A DNA stretch of 64,000 nt from Oreocharis arfaki (taxonomy: Eukaryota; Chordata; Aves; Passeriformes; Paramythiidae). The notes below the pieces were generated by a model. That model was given only the letters and a program-made list of their open reading frames with translations, was not told where the DNA came from and searched no databases. The translations under genes were made by a program, and so were the position numbers. The stretch is from the NCBI GenBank assembly GCA_013398015.1, contig VZRR01012420.1:582942-646941 (forward strand), written 5' to 3'. Below are positions 1-12,920 of this stretch, piece after piece (the first letter of the stretch is position 1; each line of letters starts with the position of its first letter).

Positions 1-1615
1 TAGGTTAGTTATTTAACTCCCTATCTTTTCTGGTTAAAAAAAAAAGAAAAACAAGCCCAACAATGAAACTGTCATTTTTGTTCAGATGCAGATGCACAAA
101 ACTCAGACCTTGACCTTCCTTAAGTTTTCAGAGCTTGGGTAGCAGTTTGTTTCACTCCAAAGGTGGGTGTAGGTTCTGGCTGAGATCTCCCACGCCTTGG
201 ATGTCCACAGTGTTAGAGGAGAGTGGACTGTCTTCTCTGGTGCAAGACCAGATGGAACAGGGCAGGAAGGATCTCATTTTTGAGATCAGTCATTTAAAGC
301 ATTTTAAATTTCAAACTATTCAAGTATGTTATCCAGATTATTTATAGCCTTACAGGCTGAAGTTTCATTGATTTTCTGTACCTTCTCAGGCCAGCAGAAA
401 GTGTCTGAAAAGCACTGGACAGTCAGAGCATGATATGGGTCTTTATGGTTCACAGAGAATTTGGAAATCGTTCCAGCTGTGTTTCTGTAAAAGGTTCTTC
501 TGCAACCTGAACCAACAAAGGTTCGACTGACTGGAGTAAGCAAAGTCTAAGTTCTCTTATTGCCAGTGACAAGAAAACACAATTTTCACCAGAGGATGAT
601 TTCTTCCACCTCAAACATCTATTTCAGAATGGGGTGGCTAATCAGAGATGCAATTTATTGTAGTGACCATATCCAGTTGGCAAGGACTAGGTACAAATTT
701 AATTCTCAATAGCTGAAGAAAATTAAAATCAACCTTACCTGGAAAATGAAAAGAAGCTCTCAAGGGTTTTAAACAAGTAGAAAAATGCATAAAAATCAAA
801 TTTTGTCCTGTGTTGCATGTTGTATTAGACTGAAATGCTGTGCACTAGGTGAGCTGAAAGATGATCAAGAAGCAAAGCATGACTCCTTGGCAGGATTAAC
901 TCGATGTTGATCACACAGCTCTGTAAGTCAGGGTCTGCAGCATTGTGACAGGAAGACTAAGAATGGTGCAAATGGAAGATGGCTGGATGTGGAGGCACCA
1001 GCAGGAGCATAAAGCAAGGATAGGGCTCTGAGAATGTTTAGGGCACACAGCAGCCAGCAAGACCCCAGCACATCTGCCTCCAGCTTCACAACATACCCAG
1101 ACCCGGAGATAAAGAATGACCTGATGATTCACAGAGGTGGGACAGAATGGAGACACCGATCACTGCCAGACCCAAAAGAATACAAAAATGCATATTGGAA
1201 ACCTAGACACCTGAAAGAATCCTGGGAGACACAAAAAAAGCTTAACAGATGGTATTACAGAGCCTGGATCTCATAGTACAACAGAAGCGTTGTTATACCT
1301 GACTGCCGGGCTGATGTTGGTCACCACAAACATGCTGCTGCTCAGGAGCATGAGACTGGGAGCATGAATAAGTGAAAACATTTTTTCTTTCAGTTTGAAT
1401 TTAAGAAAAATCACCTTTCCTCACTGTAGGTCACGAAGGCCAGGACTATATGCGGCATGAATGCTTTCACCACATGTTGATAAAATGTCGTGACAGTATC
1501 CGTGTACATGTAGACTGTATGCAAGTTGTCGAGGTAGAGCAGGAGGTATTTCTTCTTCAAGGAAGCATGATGCACACTCTGTGCTCTGTGTCTGTCATCT
1601 CAGAAGTATCAGTTT
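1..1615. other. Unique non-coding sequence, no gene seen
   Basis: I see no recognisable gene or repeat here. Reading frames reach at most about 81 codons, overlap one another on both strands and show no family motif. A short A-rich run lies at 37-52. The stretch ends where the first LTR begins with TGTCG at 1616. Confidence 0.6.
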
Positions 1616-2110
1616 GTCGTGGTTTAATCACAGCTGGCGGCTCAGCCCCACGCAGCCACTTGCTCAGCCTGCCCTGGTGAGATGGGGGAGAGAATCGGAA
1701 GGGTAGATGTGACAAAACTCGTGGGTTGAAATAAAGACAGTTTAATAGGTAAAGCAAAAGCTGTGCACACAAGCAAAACAGGCCCAGGAATTCACTCAGT
1801 ACTTCCCATGGGCAGGCAGGTGTGCAGCCATCCCCAGGACAGCCAGGCTGCATCATGCGTAATTGAGATCTGGGGAGACAAATGCCATCACTCTGAACAT
1901 CCCTCCCTTCTTCTTCTTCCCCAGCTTTATACACTAAGCATGACATCATATGGTGTGGGCTGTCCCTTGGGCCAGTTGGGGTCAGCTGTCCTGGCTGTGC
2001 CCCCTCCCAACCCCTTGTGCACCCCCAGCCTCCTCACTGGTGGAGTGGGATGGGGTAAGGAGCAGAAAAGGCCTTGGCTCTGTGTAAGCTCTGCTCAGCA
2101 GCTAGAGGAC
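1616..2110 (+). mobile_element. ERVL-type LTR, 3'-truncated
   Basis: The left end reads TGTCGTGGTTTAATC, which matches the 5' terminus of a common passerine ERVL-type LTR as I remember it. Further family landmarks follow in order: a GATGGGGGAGAGAATCGG block near 1681, CTCGTGGGTTGAAATAAAGA near 1719, a TATGGTGTGGGCTGTCCCTTGGGCCAG block near 1950, and TCTGCTCAGCAG near 2090. After about 2110 the sequence no longer follows the expected 3' portion, so the right end (normally finishing ...CCAGGACA) is missing. There is no gag, pol or env sequence beside it. A reading frame of 131 codons through it (1763-2158) has no protein-like features and is ignored. The family name is from memory; the boundaries are accurate to perhaps 20 bases on the right. 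Confidence 0.8.
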
Positions 2111-5100
2111 TTTTTGTCTTATCTCAGAAATAAAGATACAATGCCTGGAAATGACTGATGCAAGCTGTTATTAAGGGAGATATATTCATACATTTCAGCG
2201 GAGTTAGATGATGATGAAGTTTAAGCTAATTCAATCTTGTAATCGCAGATAGCTGTTGTTTCAGGAGCAGTATCATCCAAAAGATCTGGTCTGTATCATC
2301 TTGATGTTTACAAATAAACACTGAAGTGGAAATTAAACTCTGGCTAAAATGGAATTAGGAGAAGTCACCTCCTGTGGTGCAGTGAACACACAGCGCTGAT
2401 CATCAGCAAATGATTTCTACTTTGGTAGCTTTGCACAAATAAGTAGTTCCAAAATAGCACCAAGCCTTATTTGTACATTGTAGATCATTTCATTGTACAA
2501 TATTGTGTTCTTCAAGCTGCAAACAAAACTGAGTCACATGCTTAAAATAGTAAAATTACCCTTAAAGCAATGACATTTCATTCAGGAGTTATCAAAGCAT
2601 GTTTTTAATCCAAATGTTACACCCCATCTTACTGTTGTTTGCCATTGTGGAATATAGAGATGATACTATGAAAAATGCTGGTATTTAGAATAATTTTTTT
2701 TTTTTTATTCAGCAGCATTGTCTGCCTTTTCCTCTAGCCTGTAAATTTATCTGCTTGTAAAAAGAGGCACTATGGTAGAATATGATACATAATATATTTA
2801 TGGTTTCAAAAGAGTGATACCAGTTAACACCAGCTGAAGACCCATTCTTGGATAAGCTATGTTTGACGAAATCTTCCACATCTCTAACATCTTTCACATT
2901 TGAACAAAAAATAAGTCTCAAAATGAAAAAAAAAAAATTGTATATTTGGTCAGGTCTCAGACAACTGGAGCCAGAGTGACAGACTGTGAGGTACCTCCTT
3001 TCCATCCTTCATGACTTCTGTGTCAGTGCAAGAATCACAATTTCTGAAGGATTTATTGTGGTGGGAATGCCCTCACTGTGTACTGAAGGCTATCGATCTC
3101 AACTTCAACATGAGGGCTTCTGTTGTAACAGCTTCTCTTTCTATTTATAGCTTAAATGCACAGAAACATAAAATCAGATGCTGGCGTCCTAGAGTTCATC
3201 TTCTTTTGACCACAGCGTCTTTCAAAATTGTAAAGTCCAGTTGAATCAATTTCTGTGAGATTTCCTGCAGGGCTTAGAGTAACTGGGAAAAATTTTGGCT
3301 GAACTTCCTCTGTGCTGCTCCCAGGGTGCAAAGCAAGCAAAAAACTGACTTACCCATATGGAAGGAGAGCCCTTAAACAGAAGATGATCACCAAGCTGTG
3401 ACACTATTTCCCTTAACTCAAACTAGTCACTTCTGCCTAACCAGGTTATTCTGGATTGCCCAGTGAAGATCCAGGTACTATTGTGCAGACAGTTGAAGGT
3501 ACAATTCCTTTTTTCCCTAAAGCTGAGAGCCAAAACAAGGCAGAGGAATCAATATCCCAAAAGTTCTTGCTTCTCCATACTGACTATAAGGAGAGCCCAA
3601 ACTGGCCATCTCAAATGGACATGCATACAGTGGAGATGCCTGAAGGCAGGCAAGATAAATGCCAGCTGTGGCGTTATGGATTAGCGAACATCCATTCCTG
3701 ATTTTTTTGCCTTTGGAGGTGGAAGTTGCAAGGTAGAGTGCAGGACTGAATTTCCCTTGAGCACTGTACAGCTGATGAGGAGAGGAACTGCTTGCTTCAA
3801 AGCCTAGATGTGACTTATCTAAGGCAGAGAAAGTAAGAAAGAGTCAACAAGGAAGTGGAGAGATAAAGCAATTATCCCAACAGTTTGTGGGTTCCTCTGC
3901 CAATGCACTGATGGTGGAATATGACCTATAGAATTATAAACTTGTCTAATTTCTATGTTTGCTTAGCAGTGATGAGCTTGATATTGTTGTCTTAAACTTT
4001 ATGAAGTGCCAATTGTTTCAGGCTGGTACAATAAAAAGTAAATTAAAAATAAACAGATTCTGCCTATTGCAGCTGCTTATTTTAATGCTGCATCCTGGAA
4101 AAGCTCTGAAGAAGCACAACAAGAACAGTCACCTCCAGTATGTATTTTAAATAAGAAAGCTGTCATATACCTATTTTTCATTTCATATTATACTCAGCTC
4201 TGAAATACAATTCATGAAGGAGTCATAGAACTACCTACAAAACATCAGGATTGTGATTTGGTGACATAGACATAATTTATTTTTATTGTCCTAGATAGTG
4301 AAGCCTAAGGACATGACTAGTTACAAAATATGACTTTCCAAGAGAAGAAACCCACGTGTACAGCTGTTCGGATTTGGTGTGAGAAGTGATTGCAAAATGT
4401 GATGCAATGCTTCAAGAATATTGCAAGATAAAGAAGGTCAAGGTCAGTGTCAGCAGATGTTAATGTCTTCTCCTAGGAAAGGAACAGTTAGGCATCCCAG
4501 ATGGCAAAGACCCTAAAAGGAAGAACTGCAAGAACAAGCAGTTGTCAGTGAGCATTATTTCACTAAAGGCAGAAATACCAATGAGATGGAAAATGTTTTT
4601 CCCTTTCTTGTGGAGCTGCATCCTGTATTCTAAGTGGTCTGTTAATATTTTCAAAATTTATTTTTGGTTTTTGTGATGGCTGGAAACTCACTGGAAACTC
4701 AGACTTGCCAACATGAGCTATCCCCTGAAAGATAATGCTTGGGAAAACTGGGAGACATGGGTCAATAGCAATGTAAGGTTCCTCTTAGGCCTGCAAGTTG
4801 CCTGGTCTGCATTGATTCTAACATCCCACAATAACACAGATTATATCTGCTCCAAAGGATTTAGTTTCATGGGTGCTGTTGTTTTCAAGGAATTGCCTAT
4901 TCAAATGCCTTTGAGGATCTGGACTGTTCTGAATGTTTAGCAATTTCTAAATTACACTGTACATTCATGACATTTAAATTTCATTAGCATTCACACAAGT
5001 CACATCTTGTCTATAGGGGTTATGCAGGAAGGTTTTAAAGATTGCCATCAAACACTTTCAGATGCAGGTCTGGTAAAGTCAAGTGGTGTAAATGACACCT

Positions 5101-6186
5101 GTTTGGAGCTCAATCAGAAGAAAAAGTGTGGTCGGTGTTCACCAGGGTTGAGCGAGAGCATCAAAGTGCCAACCCACAGCACCGCTGAGACACTCTGAAC
5201 TGCAAAATCCAAGGGGAGGGTGCCAGAGGTACCCAGGGGGGTACTTCGGCACCTGCTGGCTTTGTCTGGCTGAGCACATGGGAGAGGGAGGGAAGAACCA
5301 TCACAAAACTGGCAGATAGTGTAACACAGAGTAGGGAAGCTCTCCTGTGATGGGGGGGAGAGAGCAGAGAGGCTGAGCAACTCTGGGGCATTAAGTTCTG
5401 TGAGAAGGTTGTCTTCAATTGCTGTAACAAGAAAACTCTCTCTGCTCATTCCTGCTCTGTTCAGGGTACCAGCATGATGCTAGCATATTTAGGTTGTCTC
5501 TTTAGGCTCTGTGCTTAACCAGTAAACAGTGGAAGCTTCCTCCAGGACAAATTTCAGAGCAGGGATTTAACAGAGCTGCGCTGGTGACTTCCTTCAGTCT
5601 TTAATCTGGGAAAAACCTCGGGCTACTATTTTCAGGCTCCCACCGTTCCCAGCTTGGCATAACTCCATTTCCTGCATCATGAAAGCTGAAGCAGTGATAT
5701 TTCTCTCTCTTGGAGCAGTGTCTACTTTATTAATGTTTTGGAGGTGCAGGTACTATGGTAACGAGCACTACAGTCAGTGCCTAAAGAGGAATTTACATCG
5801 CCAGAGATGCTGTCTTTGAGCAGCTTGACACATCTGCTCATGAACAGCAATCTGATTCTGTGTCAGCCCACAGGAAAACTCAGCTGAGCTGCAGCTGGAT
5901 CAGACAACGCAGTTGTGTAGGGATTTCAGAGGTAATCTGAGGCAGAGCCATGTAAAATGCAAGTGAGAATGAGAAAACACCCAGAGGTTTTAGGAGGCAG
6001 CAATATTTATCAGGAGCCTGAAGTTATCTATTCTAAGCAAAGCACTAGGAAAAGCAAAACTTGTGTATAGCACATAAGCAGCAATAAAGGCTCACTCAAA
6101 CCAAGAGGATTAATGCTCTCCTAATCCTGTCACTCTTCAAGGAATTTTGAAATATTGACAACTTCTGGTAATCGAATTTTCCCAAG

Positions 6187-6210
6187 AAACAAAAAAACAA
6201 ACAAACAAAC
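6187..6210. repeat. (CAAA)n short tandem repeat
   Basis: An A-rich run passes into three clear AAAC units in a row. It is short and imperfect, an ordinary microsatellite. Confidence 0.8.
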
Positions 6211-6469
6211 CCACTAAACCCTGCCTAGTTTCAGACAACATTAAGTATACCAGGAAGAAATCATAAAATCAAATTAAACTTTGGAATAAGCTGTCTGAAG
6301 CTTGCAAGTTGGCCTTGAGTCGACTGTAGTTGCTGAAATCTTTTTGCCACATATAGCCATAAAACTTTACATTGTTTCCTTTTTTCAGTAAGTTCCACTG
6401 ACTTTAACTCATGTGCTTTCTCAAAGACAAGGAAATATTTCAAAGCTATGACAAAATAAGCTTTGATAC

Positions 6470-6660
6470 AACTCCAATAAAAAGAGCAAAAAATAGAGAC
6501 AATGAAGAAAAAGAGAACAAAACAATAGTAACTGAAAAGAAATAAAAACCAAAGATATTGAAGGACTAAAATAGGCAGATAAACAAAAAAGAAGAAAAAA
6601 AGAGAAACACAGGGAGGAGAAAAAACATATTTTCAAAATTAAAAGATACAGAAAAGCAAT
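6470..6660. repeat. A/purine-rich low-complexity tract
   Basis: About 190 bases are dominated by A and G on the plus strand, with repeated AAAAGA, GAAAA and AATAAA words. The complementary strand gives a reading frame of Leu, Phe and Ser residues (6421-6681) that is a composition artefact and not a membrane protein. Confidence 0.65.
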
Positions 6661-8551
6661 TAACAAAATGCAGTCAAGCAAGAAGCAGAAAGCATGTTCT
6701 GTTTACCTGGCAAAAAGAATAGTGTTCTGCTGCAATTAGGAAAAAATCCTAGGAAAGTATGAATATAAAGAGATCTGTCATTTGATTTTTGCATTAAAAA
6801 CCTGATGTAAAAATACAGAGGGAAAAATTCTTTTTCAAATATTTACACTAAAGAGATCTATTTCACAGAAAAGCATCTGTTCACATATGGAGAATTCTCT
6901 AGAAACACTGAGACTTGTGCTAGCAAAAATAAGGAGAACCAGAAAATAAAACTGAGATACAAAAAGAAGCAGAACCACATGGTTAACATCACCATCCAGA
7001 TATTCTCAGTGGTGATGTATAGGCAATACGGTGATGTGGCTTTTATTGCAGTCTCAGTGGATAAGAGCTCTGTGCAGGGAGGAGGATGTTGTGGAATGCT
7101 CAGCTGGTGTGCCACCTGCACAGCCCCTCGGGTTTAACAGTGGAGTTGGGGGAATTCTGATGATCAGACTGGGAAGAAGGCTATATGCATTTTTTAAGGT
7201 ATTGCCAAATCCCAGTTTGGATAATTGCAGTGAGTGAAATGTAAATAACAAGTAAAATTGTAACAGTGACAAGCTCTCATTTTGAATGGTTAAAGAGGAT
7301 CCTAGGAAAACCCATATTAAGCTCTTAATTTGTGATCAGGAGTCACTGGCAGTAAATATACTTAAATACACTTAAAATTTATCAGATCCCAGTATTTTTA
7401 AATCATGTAATTATATTACTGACTTCCTCCATGCAATAAAAATTTATCAATCCAGTGAGTGGTAGAATTTAAATATTTAGACTGTAAAGTGATCGAATGG
7501 GCTTTCCCTCTACCACCAGCTGTATTCAGAGATAGAAAGAATAGGAATTGATAAGAAGCATTATTTAGATTGACGGAATGGCCTGGCACCACTTTAGGAT
7601 ACACAGGACACATCCTCTGAAGTTTCTGGCTGGTTTTGATGTCATGGACCTGTGTTCCTGCTCTAGGCAACAGAAAGAAAGCAGCATTTTCTCAAGGCAA
7701 TTCAGCAGCCTGAAGATCTCAGCTGCCCTCTGAAGATACCTGTCTCTTTTCATTCACTGGAGGGGTAGTTTGAAACAACAACAGGAACAAAGGCATGGAT
7801 GCATAAATCTGAGCTTTGAGCAAGAGGAGGCAAACTCCTCTGTGACTGCTGCAAAGTCTGTGTGGTCCCTGAGTGTTGGATCATGACAAATGGGAAGCCT
7901 GACACATTTAGAATGAATTGACAATCAACCTTTGTGTGTATAACTTTTCACTAGACACGTAGCAGTAGGAGTGCTCAAAATAAATAATGACATATTTGTG
8001 GGTGCAGGGCCCTGGGGGGCTCTAAATTGACCTAAGGGCAACTTCTAATTGAGATGAACCTATTCCTCCTTTGTCTTGAAACAAGGACTCTGTTTTTCTT
8101 CTCTGAGGCCCCTCACACTCTTACATTCTGTAGTTTAACAATAGCCCTTACTGTTGAGGGGTTTACTGTGTCATAATTTGGCCATGGTATAAACTGGAAT
8201 GCATAATCCACTGCAGTCAGTTGTTTCCTTCTATAGTGCCAAAACAAAGCTTGGATTGTGGTCAGGGTAAAGACTCAGACCTGGATACATCCTCAGACCT
8301 GACTTAGTGCCCATGTAAGCAAACAGGAGATATGCACTTAACATTTTGGAAACGTGGGGTAGAGGGCAGGAGAAAAAGTTGGCTTAGTCTGTGTTCTCCT
8401 TGATCGTCCCTTTCTCTGTTTCTTCTTGTTTTGTTTGTCTTTCCATATGTTTTGGCATAAGAGTGAATCAATTTCCCTTCCTAGGCCCTCAAAAGAGAAC
8501 ATGTTCTCCCTGACAAAGAAAACCAACTCAGTCTGGACATAATCCAGCAAA

Positions 8552-8605
8552 TTCCAATTAATATTGAAGTTCCAATTAATGTTGGAATTCCAATTAACAT
8601 TTCCA
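8552..8605. repeat. 18-bp minisatellite, three units
   Basis: Three consecutive 18-base units each begin TTCCAATTAA: 8552-8569, 8570-8587 and 8588-8605. The first two differ at a few positions; the third diverges in its right half. The period is a multiple of three, so an opposite-strand frame reads a repeating Leu-Ile-Gly pattern, but nothing else supports coding. Confidence 0.8.
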
Positions 8606-11600
8606 GATGGAGATAAGGGATCTGAATAAACACGTGAACATGTTGCTTTTCATTGCAATTCACAATTAAGCTTCTTCATAATGTCCATGAAGAAATTTTG
8701 GTGTGAGTGGAAGAGAGCAAGATAGTACCTGTTAGAAATAGGAAATCGGCTGCAGAATGGAGAGCAGTGCTCCATTCAGAGTAGATCTCATTTCGCCAAA
8801 GCCATTTTTCATTTTTTCATATCCATTCCTGCCCTTCACCACTCATTTTTTCCCTGTTTCTAATGAAAAATTATGGCAATAGAGTCAAACCAATACATAT
8901 GATTTTTCTTTGATGGTTTCAAAGGCAAAACAGGAACATGCACACTTTCAAGTGCACTTGAAGTCACTCTGCTGTGACTAAAAGATTTGTCATCTGCTGG
9001 TAGTGCTAATTAGAGGTAATTATCATTAAGATTTACCTGCCAATGTATACTGTCTTCCAAAAAATTACGTTTGTTTTGTTTGGGAATCTCACAGCTTTGT
9101 GGATATAGAGACGCTGGGAATGAGGGTAAGATGTGGCATCTCTCTGCTTGGGATGGCACTATCAGTAACACTAGCTTTTGTCATCTACCTTTGAACAGGA
9201 CTGTGAAAATTCTAAAAGCCTTTCAGCAGTTCTGAAAAATGAAAATTGGAAAAAAGCAGGGCTGAGAAAAACAAGTTATCTGAGTATCTGAGCAGAGAGA
9301 TGAGACGATGGAGATTCCAGAGCGTGGCCAAATTCCATCATTATTAACTGGGGCAGGATCCCAGAAGCAACAAAACCAACCAGACAAAGTTCAGTAGATT
9401 CAATCAAAGGGAAGAAAGCAGGTGGTCACAAAACACGGTTTGCATTCACTGATATTTGAGCACAGGTATCTCCATGTATTAAGACTACAGCATTACTTCC
9501 AGCTCCTGCCTTTTTGGTGCTTATCTAGATGGAGTCAATCCCATGCCATGTTGGAAAAGAGGCTTAACAAACACACTGAGACAAAATGTTCACATCAAGG
9601 AAATAGAAAGGCTTTGTTGCCGTATCCAGAAATAAACAAGCAAGGCTAAAACCACAGAAGCTGCGTATTTTGCACAGCTTGCCATCATGGCACTTCATTT
9701 TTAGGTGTATTCTACCTCTTGGAATTCACACAACTCCATTAGACTACTAGGTTGTCATTGTAAATCAGGAAAAATTAAACATCTTAGAGTGGGATCCACA
9801 AGATCTGCCTTGTTAGGGTGCTTCAGTTTTGCAGGAGGATATGGTCATGTGTGTCACAGCTCTCCAAATCAAGGTGTTTATCTTGGGGCTTCAGGGAGGG
9901 ACTCTCAGAGACCAACATTGCCACAAATGCTATGCAGTCACTCTGCATCTTTTTTCTAAAGTACAGGCGAATGTGGAGTTCATCTTCCTTTATCCAATAG
10001 ATCATCCACAAGACTGAAAACCTGCATTCAAAACCAGCAGTCTAGTTGTACACTCTCTGTTCCACAGAAAAATGGAGGGATGAGAAACTGAATTGAGAGC
10101 GTTCCACTCTAGAAGACAATCTGGACCCAGTCTCGCCTTTGCACCCCTGTTACGTAAACTCATCTCCTACTCACTAGACTGTGGATTTCATCACTGGGCT
10201 GTGGTGACACTTGGCATACATTAGAGACAAGATTCTTCTACCTCAGGGTGGATGTTTACAAAAACACGAGGGACCTAGACAGCCCAAGCTCCCATTAGTC
10301 CTAAAAGAAAACAGAGCAGTGGATCTCAGGTGCCACCTCATCTTAAGGTGGGTGCATAAAACAGATTCACATAAATCACATTCTGAAAATACCTATTTCT
10401 TCCAATTGACCAAGGATGATCTTAATGAGCTCTGATGGATTTATTTATATGGGTACATACAATACCTCTTAGGCATCACAGCTTTTACTGTAGACCTGTA
10501 GTTTCAAAAGAAAAACGTTCTTGAGAGCTGACCTCAGACTCGCAGGGTGCAACTTTCTCAAGTCTGTTTTTTGTTCTCCAGCACAAGAAGGTGTTTTTTG
10601 CAAGGAACTGATTATGTGAATTTGATAGTTTCTAAATAAATGGTTCACAGTTTGATGTTTTGGAGAGAGTTAATCTCACCAAAAGAACCCTTTATTGCTC
10701 GTTCACGATAGCATGTTGGGAGATTTTCCTATCCAAAGACTCAGCGCACTCTACGCTATTTAAAATATGTATGTGTCCTATGGAATAAGAGAACAATACT
10801 CATGTTCTGATGGCAAAGTGTGTGAAACAGAAACCATTATAAGATTTAAACAGGGTCACAGTGTCAGCAATGAGGGGGCAGAGATAAGCAGGCACCAGAA
10901 CCCTCTGGCATTTATGAACCCAAAACTTCCTCCTCCTGTTGATCAAGGAGGTCAGGGGCTTTTATCATCGTAACTGAGTTCTTTCAAACGCTTTGCAAGA
11001 CAGGAACAGAGAAGCAATTCCTCAGCCAACATTACTCTGTTTCTCTTCTGTTATGAAAAATCTACCCACATTCTTCAGAAGCAGGACAACTTGTCCAATA
11101 GTGTTTGCATCACCATGGAGTGCCTGGCAGCCCTCAGCATTTTGGAAGCACCTCAGCAATGCACATTTGGGAACACTTTCCACCACAAGATTTCTCTTTC
11201 ATATACACTCTTGTCATTTGATATATACTAGAACATCAAAAGATGTGAAATAACTCATCCGAAGATGATACTGCTACCTTTAATTTATCCTTTACACTGG
11301 ATCCCAGAAGAGCAGCTTGAAGAAAAAATGTGGAGGTATCAGGTTATTAAACCATATTGTCTTTTAAACTGTTTTTCCTCTCTTTCACCATTTGCAAATC
11401 CTGTCATAAAGGAGGTATTAAAAGCAATCAGTCTGGTTTCCTGAAGAATGCTATGTTAATTATTCAGCTGGAACTCCTTGAAGAACAGACGAGGTCAGAC
11501 AGCAACAAGTGCAAGGCGAAGAGGAACTAAACATTTCCAGGCAACGTGCAGGAAATGAGGATGTCTTTGTTTCTGAAGGCAGACAAAACTGTGATGTCTT

Positions 11601-12639
11601 CAGTAAGAGAGGTGGGATGCTGACCCCACAAATGCCTTCCCTGCCCTACACACAGGTTGTCTGATGGGCTTTCTTGCCCGGAATCTTACAGTCCCTTGGG
11701 AAGTGGCACATGTAATACACGAATTTCTCTCTGCTCCTGCTTTATGTACCAAGTCTATTCAAAGTCATTTGATACATGCCATCAACTCTAATAGTCCAAG
11801 GAATCTAGGTTTCATTGTTCTGTAAGTGCTCTTTGCCTTTTCTACCTCTTTTTATGACACTTCTTTCTAAAGCACCTCAAATAGTCTATGAATTAAGAAA
11901 ATTTATATTATTAGAAGAGTCTCCAGGGTGCCTTCAGTACTTCAGCTTCTAACTTCAGACCCTGGACACAATCAATGAATGAATCGATAACAATCAATGC
12001 ACAGAGAATTTCAGTAGGATTGATGACTGGCTGGGAGGTGCTGATGGGCAGAAATTAAGTCAAGGGCCATTAATCCCAGCTGGTCATTTGCCTCCAGGCA
12101 GTGCTTTATGCCAGAGTCATTACTGCTATTCTAAGGAAAAAATCAAAGGAAGCGGACGTCAGCACATGGATATTTTTACCCTGGCTTTTGCAGAGTCAGT
12201 GGCTCCCTATGACTCTTCCTATTAAGTGTGAACCCCCTTCCAAAAGGCACTTCCATTACATAAAGTGTCCCAGCACCATTTTCTCCATTTAGTGAATCAG
12301 CAGGTGTTTTCAACCACCTACGGGTTACATAGAGATGCCCTAGGGTTTATGGAGCCTGGCAGACCATGTGTTCTGCTGTAAGGATTTACTCACTCCCTCT
12401 CTCCACTCAGCTGTGGCTAGGATAACACTTCTGCACGGGCCAAATTCTAAGAACTGTGTCAGCCACATATTGTGTCTACTTGGCCCTCAGAAAATCCTGT
12501 CAGCTCAAGTCAGAGAGGGACCACAGAAGAAAAAGGACTTCTAAAGTTCTTCTTTGATAAGCCCCAGGATGTTCATCTATCCACACAGCTGGCACACATG
12601 CATACAAAAAGATTGAATCACATTAGAATTATAAACTTA
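8606..12639. other. Unique non-coding sequence, no gene seen
   Basis: No recognisable gene or mobile element in about 4 kb. Frames overlap one another and are at most 86 codons. The part at 9001-9050 contains several TAATTA/CATTAA-like words and is a weak candidate for conserved non-coding DNA, which is only a guess. Confidence 0.55.
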
Positions 12640-12920
12640 GAGTCATAGAATGGCTTGGGTTGGAAGAGATTAAAGACCACTGAGTTCCAACCCTCCTGCC
12701 ATGGGACACCTTCCATTAGACTAGGTTGCTCAATAACCCCATCCAGCCTGGCCTTGAGCACTTCCAGAGATGAGGCTCTGATAAACCTGTTTCAGTTCCT
12801 CACCACCCTCAAAGTAAAAACTTTCCTCCTAGCTTCTAATCCGAATTTACCCTCTTTCATCCTATTTCTATCATTAAACGTCCTTGTTAAAAGTCCCTCT
12901 CCAGTTCTCTCCTAGTCTCT
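12640..12920 (-). mobile_element. CR1 LINE fragment (3' end), antisense
   Basis: On the plus strand it begins AGTCATAGAATGGCTTGGGT and continues with CCAACCCTCCTGCCATGGGA and a CTTGAGCACTTCCAGAGATG block. This is the reverse complement of the standard CR1 3' end and 3' untranslated region. The element therefore points to the minus strand. It is 5'-truncated, as almost all CR1 copies are, fading after about 12920. The 86-codon frame at 12655-12915 is read on the wrong strand and has no meaning. Confidence 0.9.

Larger units (their letters stand above)
2111..8551. other. Unique non-coding sequence with low-complexity tracts
   Basis: No exon, RNA gene or interspersed repeat is recognised in these 6.4 kb. 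Reading frames are at most 111 codons (5114-5449, minus) with no conserved motif. Low-complexity parts include a T run at about 2692-2706, an A run at about 2928-2938, a CAAA-type run at 6187-6210, and an A/purine-rich stretch at about 6470-6660. The last of these explains the Phe/Leu-rich reading frame on its opposite strand. Confidence 0.55.

Noticed and set aside
6421..6681. Very hydrophobic 86-codon frame, membrane-like
   Set aside because: It comes from the A-rich low-complexity stretch read in reverse (Phe/Leu codons). There is no other support.
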